Source: Lentisphaeria bacterium (GTDB lineage: Bacteria; Verrucomicrobiota; Lentisphaeria; Oligosphaerales; Oligosphaeraceae). Taken from it: DNA of 5,194 bases. Shown here piece by piece: positions 5,187-5,194 of this stretch (positions are counted from its first letter, which is position 1; the number at the start of each line of letters is the position of its first letter). The stretch is from the NCBI GenBank assembly GCA_028699735.1, contig JAQVUB010000229.1, positions 1 to 5,194 on the forward strand. The letters are read 5' to 3'. The notes under the pieces were generated by a model. The model was not told where the DNA came from and did not search any database. It saw nothing but the letters and a program-made list of their open reading frames with translations. The translations under genes and the position numbers were made by a program.

Positions 5187-5194
5187 GTTTTTTT
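5187..5194 (+). other. T-run at window edge, possible start of a third hairpin element or a terminator tail
   Basis: GTTTTTTT directly follows the pta stop and runs off the window. The same GGTTTTTTT string (2441-2449) marks the left edge of copy 1, shortly after the Nudix stop, and copy 2 has GGTATTTTTT (3966-3975) at its left edge. The last bases (GGTTTTTTT, 5186-5194) match copy 1 exactly, but nine bases cannot settle whether a third copy follows. Confidence 0.3.

Overview
The window is a bacterial chromosomal segment of roughly balanced G+C. It carries four complete genes, all on the + strand: an unusually long M20-family metallohydrolase, a MutT/MTH1-like Nudix hydrolase, acetate kinase (ackA) and a short-form phosphate acetyltransferase (pta). 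The ackA/pta pair indicates an organism that makes ATP and acetate from acetyl-CoA, or activates acetate, typically a fermentative or facultative anaerobe. No rRNA or other taxonomic marker is present. The repeat style loosely recalls environmental and PVC-group genomes such as Lentisphaerota, but that is an unverified impression.

Layout: positions 1-188 are non-coding and hold a 9-bp GATC-rich tandem repeat (31-102), a weak promoter candidate and a small hairpin. The M20 gene (189-1895) and the Nudix gene (1939-2433) are 43 nt apart and probably co-transcribed. A 271-nt gap (2434-2704) follows. It contains a very long perfect inverted repeat (40-bp arms), a possible promoter, and a 7-bp UUCG-loop hairpin just ahead of ackA. 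ackA (2705-3895, GTG start) is followed by a second 271-nt gap (3896-4166). This gap holds an 18-nt perfect palindrome and a second, related long inverted repeat. pta occupies 4167-5186. The window ends in a T-run that resembles the left edge of the two long inverted repeats.

AckA and Pta form one pathway: acetyl-CoA + Pi to acetyl-phosphate + CoA (Pta), then acetyl-phosphate + ADP to acetate + ATP (AckA). All the key AckA residues are present at the numbering of the well-studied Methanosarcina enzyme. The M20 and Nudix proteins have no evident metabolic link to this pathway; they look like housekeeping peptide-hydrolysis and nucleotide-sanitation functions.

The most notable non-gene content is the pair of 'CACGAA' hairpin elements. 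They differ from each other in sequence, but most of the differences are mirrored in both arms, so each copy stays self-complementary. This suggests a dispersed, structure-preserving repeat family sitting in gaps between genes, with a third copy possibly starting at the right edge of the window.
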